A stretch of 64,000 nt of DNA from positions 62,001 to 126,000 of the forward strand of contig JAHYJC010000003.1 of NCBI GenBank assembly GCA_019429275.1. Direction: 5' to 3'. The notes under the pieces were generated by a model. The model was not told the origin of the DNA. It made no database searches and saw only the letters and a program-made list of their open reading frames with translations. Positions 61,363 to 64,000 of the stretch are shown piece after piece (position 1 is the stretch's first letter; each line of letters starts with the position of its first letter). The DNA comes from Lentimicrobium sp. (GTDB taxonomy: Bacteria; Bacteroidota; Bacteroidia; Bacteroidales; Lentimicrobiaceae). The position numbers and the translations under genes are program-made.

Positions 61363-64000
61363 CTACCTTGCAATCAATATTCGAGTAGTAAAGATATCAC
61401 CGTTTACTGATTTCAACCTTACCAGGTATAAACCTTGCTTCAAATTTGAAACATTAAGCTGGTAATTAATCTGGTTAACGTCTGCCCTATACACTAATTG
61501 CCCGGTTGCATTAAAGAGTTCAAATTCCCTGATATTCTCATTATTCATGAAATACATGAATTCTGAAGCAGGGTTGGGAAAAATCTTTAGTTGGTTTCCC
61601 CAAATATCGGGAACAGAAACAATAGATTGGAAAATGGCAATGAGTGTAATATCGCCGGAAATAGTAATCTCATTTTCAGGCACCTCTGAAACAATATTAT
61701 CATCTGCATCAGTCCATTTCATGAAAATAAAACCATCGTTTGGAACTGCATTTACCGTTACAGTCGTACCAGCGATATAAGTACCAGCCCCACTAACAGT
61801 ACCTGACTCTTCAGGTTGAACAAGCAGGGTAAGGGTGTACATGGGTAATCCGGTAACTTCAAGGGTAACAGGTACAATAACCAGTCCTTCATTAATAGAG
61901 TTATTATTGATCCTGATGTTGGCTGTATAAGTTCCAGGCTCAAGGTCTGTGGCATCGAAGCTTACGGTAACAATTTGACTTTGATCTTCCTCAACGTTCC
62001 CTGATTCAGGATTTATGGTAAGCCACTGTACGCCGCCATACTGCAATCTGGCACGAATATTCCAGTTTCCGTTCAGTCCGTAATCTGAAAGATGTTCCCA
62101 TTGGGCCGGGTCCTGTGAAAGCAGATTACCGTCTAAATTGGCCGGTCCCCCATCAATACCCAAAACATAAACACCTGCATCGTGTGTAATCATAAAACCA
62201 ACCCAAAGATCGGCACCACTTACTTGCAAAACTTCATCCAGCTCTACGGTATTCCAGCTTGCCACAGCGGGTGTAAATACCTGTTCATGTAAAAGGGCAC
62301 CGGGAGTTGTGGTTGTACCTGCATCCCATATCATAAGTTTAATTTCAGTTGGAACATCTCCTATATAAACATCAACTGATTCAAGCAAATATCCACCAAA
62401 AGGAGCCACCATTTGCGAGGGATAACGGGCTGCACCATAAAAGGTACCACCGGCATTAAGTCCTATGGCATCTACATTGGCACCGTCATAGTTAAGGATA
62501 ACGTCACTTTTATCATTGGCTTTGCTTGCAGGATGGAAACCATCGGTACCTTCCTTTTTGTCAAGTTGCAGATTTCCTCTATCAGCAAATTTTGTTCTGC
62601 CTACAGGTACTTCCTGTACTTTTGCATCATCAACCACATATTGAATAACTGCATTGTAAGTAAGGTCGCCGTCACCGGTATTGGAAATTTCAAGGGTTTG
62701 TTCTGAAGTTTCCCCCATATCAAGGGTTTCGTTAAGACTTAAAGGATTCACTTCAATAACAGGTTGCGCCGAAGCAAAGTCAATCATAAAGGTAACATCA
62801 TTGCCATCAGGGTCAATACCTGCACCGATGAAGCGGTTGCCATCAGCTGAAACACCGCTAATTGCGTAGAAAGTCCAGTCGGCTGCATCAAACCAACCGC
62901 GGTTAACTGCATAATCATTGAAAGTGGTTAAGATTCCGGCGGGAGTTCTTACAAAGGCTCTTCTTAGGTCAGGAAACGGAGGAAAGCCTTCGGCGGTAAA
63001 ACCAAAAATATATCCGTCATTGGAAACGGCTGCTGGATTAATAAATCCTTCATTAAGGGTATTCTCAAAAAAGATGGTCACTTGGGTATCGGAATTCCAG
63101 AGAAAACCTTCGCTGGACCTGGTTCCGGTTACATATAACCCATTTGGAGAAGCTGCATTTGCTTCGCCCCCAGCAGTTTGATCAATAAAGATTACTTCAT
63201 TGTTATACCAAATCAGCGGTGAGCGGCTCACACTTGTTGTTACCCCCCAGCCGTAAACAACTTCACCATTGGCATTAATACCATTGGGGCGGTTACCCTC
63301 GGGCAATGAAGGATGAACCCCAATATTATCATACCCATCTTCTTCTGTCCAACTGAACGCTTTGTATTGGTAAGGAGGATAATACTGCATTCCCACAATT
63401 TTTCCATCAGATGATATTCCCCATCCGTTATTATAATCCGTCATGAAAAATTCGGGTACATCAGGGTTTATTCCCAGAAATTCAAAATCAGTATGATCAG
63501 GGCTCCAGCGACCTGTAACCTGCACCGGATTTCCATTATACAGCAATTCAGGATCGTTGTAGGTTACAACAACCTCGCCTGAATTTGAAACACCGTTAAC
63601 ATCTGCTGTAATATTCATTACTCCGGTTGCTTCTGACCAATAATAGCCCGACTGCCCGCCAAAAGGTGTTCCAACTACATGTTGTCCGTTTTCGGAAATG
63701 GCTATCGGGAAAGTATATGTATTTTGTAAAACAACCAGGTTTACAGGAGCTACATCAATAACATTCATTGTAACCGGAATGGTAACTTCGGGATTTTCAG
63801 CATCATTGGAAGTAACAGTAATGCTGGCAGTATAAGAACCAAAATCCAGCCCCATTCCGTGGAAAGTGAGTTGAACGATTTGGGTTGAATTGCCTGCAAC
63901 AGAGCCTGAAACCGGATCGATTGTCAACCAGCCTTCCTCCTCCACATAATTCACTTCAACATCAAAGGTAAGAGCACCAATACCTGCATTGTGAATGTTG
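61363..64000 (-). CDS. Large T9SS-sorted secreted protein, N-terminus beyond right edge
   Basis: Open frame from the right edge (first codons NIHNAGIGALTF) to the stop at 61363, at least 879 residues. Visible: immunoglobulin-like beta-sandwich segments of the choice-of-anchor type (VEEEGWLTIDPVSGSVAG, NTGDGDLTYNAVIQYV, NPESGNVEEDQSQIVTVSF), a central run of HAF-type extended beta repeats (WSEATGVMNI, AFSWTEEDGYDNIG), a Listeria-Bacteroides InlB_B-like repeat (LLVQPEESGTVSGAGTYIAG), and a T9SS type A domain at the C-terminus (KIFPNPASEFMYF ... LKQGLYLVRLKSVNG). Predicted to be exported and anchored at or released from the cell surface; no enzyme domain is visible. Start lies outside the window. 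Confidence 0.9.
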   Translation of the reverse strand, partial: NIHNAGIGALTFDVEVNYVEEEGWLTIDPVSGSVAGNSTQIVQLTFHGMGLDFGSYTASITVTSNDAENPEVTIPVTMNVIDVAPVNLVVLQNTYTFPIAISENGQHVVGTPFGGQSGYYWSEATGVMNITADVNGVSNSGEVVVTYNDPELLYNGNPVQVTGRWSPDHTDFEFLGINPDVPEFFMTDYNNGWGISSDGKIVGMQYYPPYQYKAFSWTEEDGYDNIGVHPSLPEGNRPNGINANGEVVYGWGVTTSVSRSPLIWYNNEVIFIDQTAGGEANAASPNGLYVTGTRSSEGFLWNSDTQVTIFFENTLNEGFINPAAVSNDGYIFGFTAEGFPPFPDLRRAFVRTPAGILTTFNDYAVNRGWFDAADWTFYAISGVSADGNRFIGAGIDPDGNDVTFMIDFASAQPVIEVNPLSLNETLDMGETSEQTLEISNTGDGDLTYNAVIQYVVDDAKVQEVPVGRTKFADRGNLQLDKKEGTDGFHPASKANDKSDVILNYDGANVDAIGLNAGGTFYGAARYPSQMVAPFGGYLLESVDVYIGDVPTEIKLMIWDAGTTTTPGALLHEQVFTPAVASWNTVELDEVLQVSGADLWVGFMITHDAGVYVLGIDGGPANLDGNLLSQDPAQWEHLSDYGLNGNWNIRARLQYGGVQWLTINPESGNVEEDQSQIVTVSFDATDLEPGTYTANIRINNNSINEGLVIVPVTLEVTGLPMYTLTLLVQPEESGTVSGAGTYIAGTTVTVNAVPNDGFIFMKWTDADDNIVSEVPENEITISGDITLIAIFQSIVSVPDIWGNQLKIFPNPASEFMYFMNNENIREFELFNATGQLVYRADVNQINYQLNVSNLKQGLYLVRLKSVNGDIFTTRILIAR

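Overview
The window comes from a Bacteroidota genome, most likely an anaerobic or fermentative member of the Bacteroidales or a related lineage. Evidence: two SusC-type receptors (one with its SusD lipoprotein), a third TonB-dependent receptor, two secreted proteins with type IX secretion (T9SS) C-terminal sorting domains, Bacteroidota promoters of the form TTTG-N18/19-TAnnTTTG, and an indolepyruvate:ferredoxin oxidoreductase, which points to anaerobic amino-acid catabolism. No tRNA, rRNA, CRISPR array, phage or complete insertion sequence was seen.

Layout. 1-7.3 kb (minus): SusC paralogue (cut by the left edge), then an upstream SusD/SusC pair; the two susC genes share a near-identical leader and signal peptide. 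8.2-16.3 kb (minus): small membrane protein, two histidine/aromatic ammonia-lyase paralogues, hisS, a WbuC-type cupin and ettA. 16.7-20.3 kb (plus): iorA-iorB and an M23 peptidase. 21.3-24.8 kb (minus): a BNR/T9SS secreted protein and an acetyltransferase-like protein. 25.1-32.1 kb (plus): LptF/G permease, two glycosyltransferases, a TPR histidine kinase and an ACP phosphodiesterase-like protein. 32.2-34.5 kb (minus): gdhA and a NarL-type regulator that lacks its phospho-acceptor Asp. 34.6-38.1 kb (plus): a very large sensor/receiver/PEP-synthase-like fusion. 38.2-51.7 kb: DUF6051-like hydrolase, LytTR regulator, amidase, SDR, ENPP-type phosphodiesterase, TonB receptor, NlpC/P60 peptidase, 7TM-HD phosphohydrolase, WbqC. 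51.8-60.2 kb (mostly minus): thiol/sulfur-redox genes, described below. 60.4-61.2 kb: two abutting gene remnants. 61.4-64 kb: a T9SS-sorted protein cut by the right edge.

The most interesting unit is 53.4-60.2 kb: two consecutive minus-strand operons. The upstream one (DsrE, OB-fold, YceI, thioredoxin-fold, peroxiredoxin) looks like an envelope thiol/peroxide cassette. The downstream one (AhpD-like, DUF4833, cysteine dioxygenase-like cupin, a PLP decarboxylase resembling animal GAD/CSAD, and a protein with a permuted His...Cys arrangement) has the two enzymes needed to turn cysteine into cysteine sulfinate and then hypotaurine. That pathway is an inference from family membership and gene order.

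The intergenic regions at 10.38-10.72, 16.37-16.61 and 20.33-21.17 kb are packed with related low-complexity and palindromic modules (18-bp and 23-bp tandem repeats, a 38-bp palindrome-bearing unit in direct and inverted copies, and polypurine tracts), unlike any coding sequence nearby.
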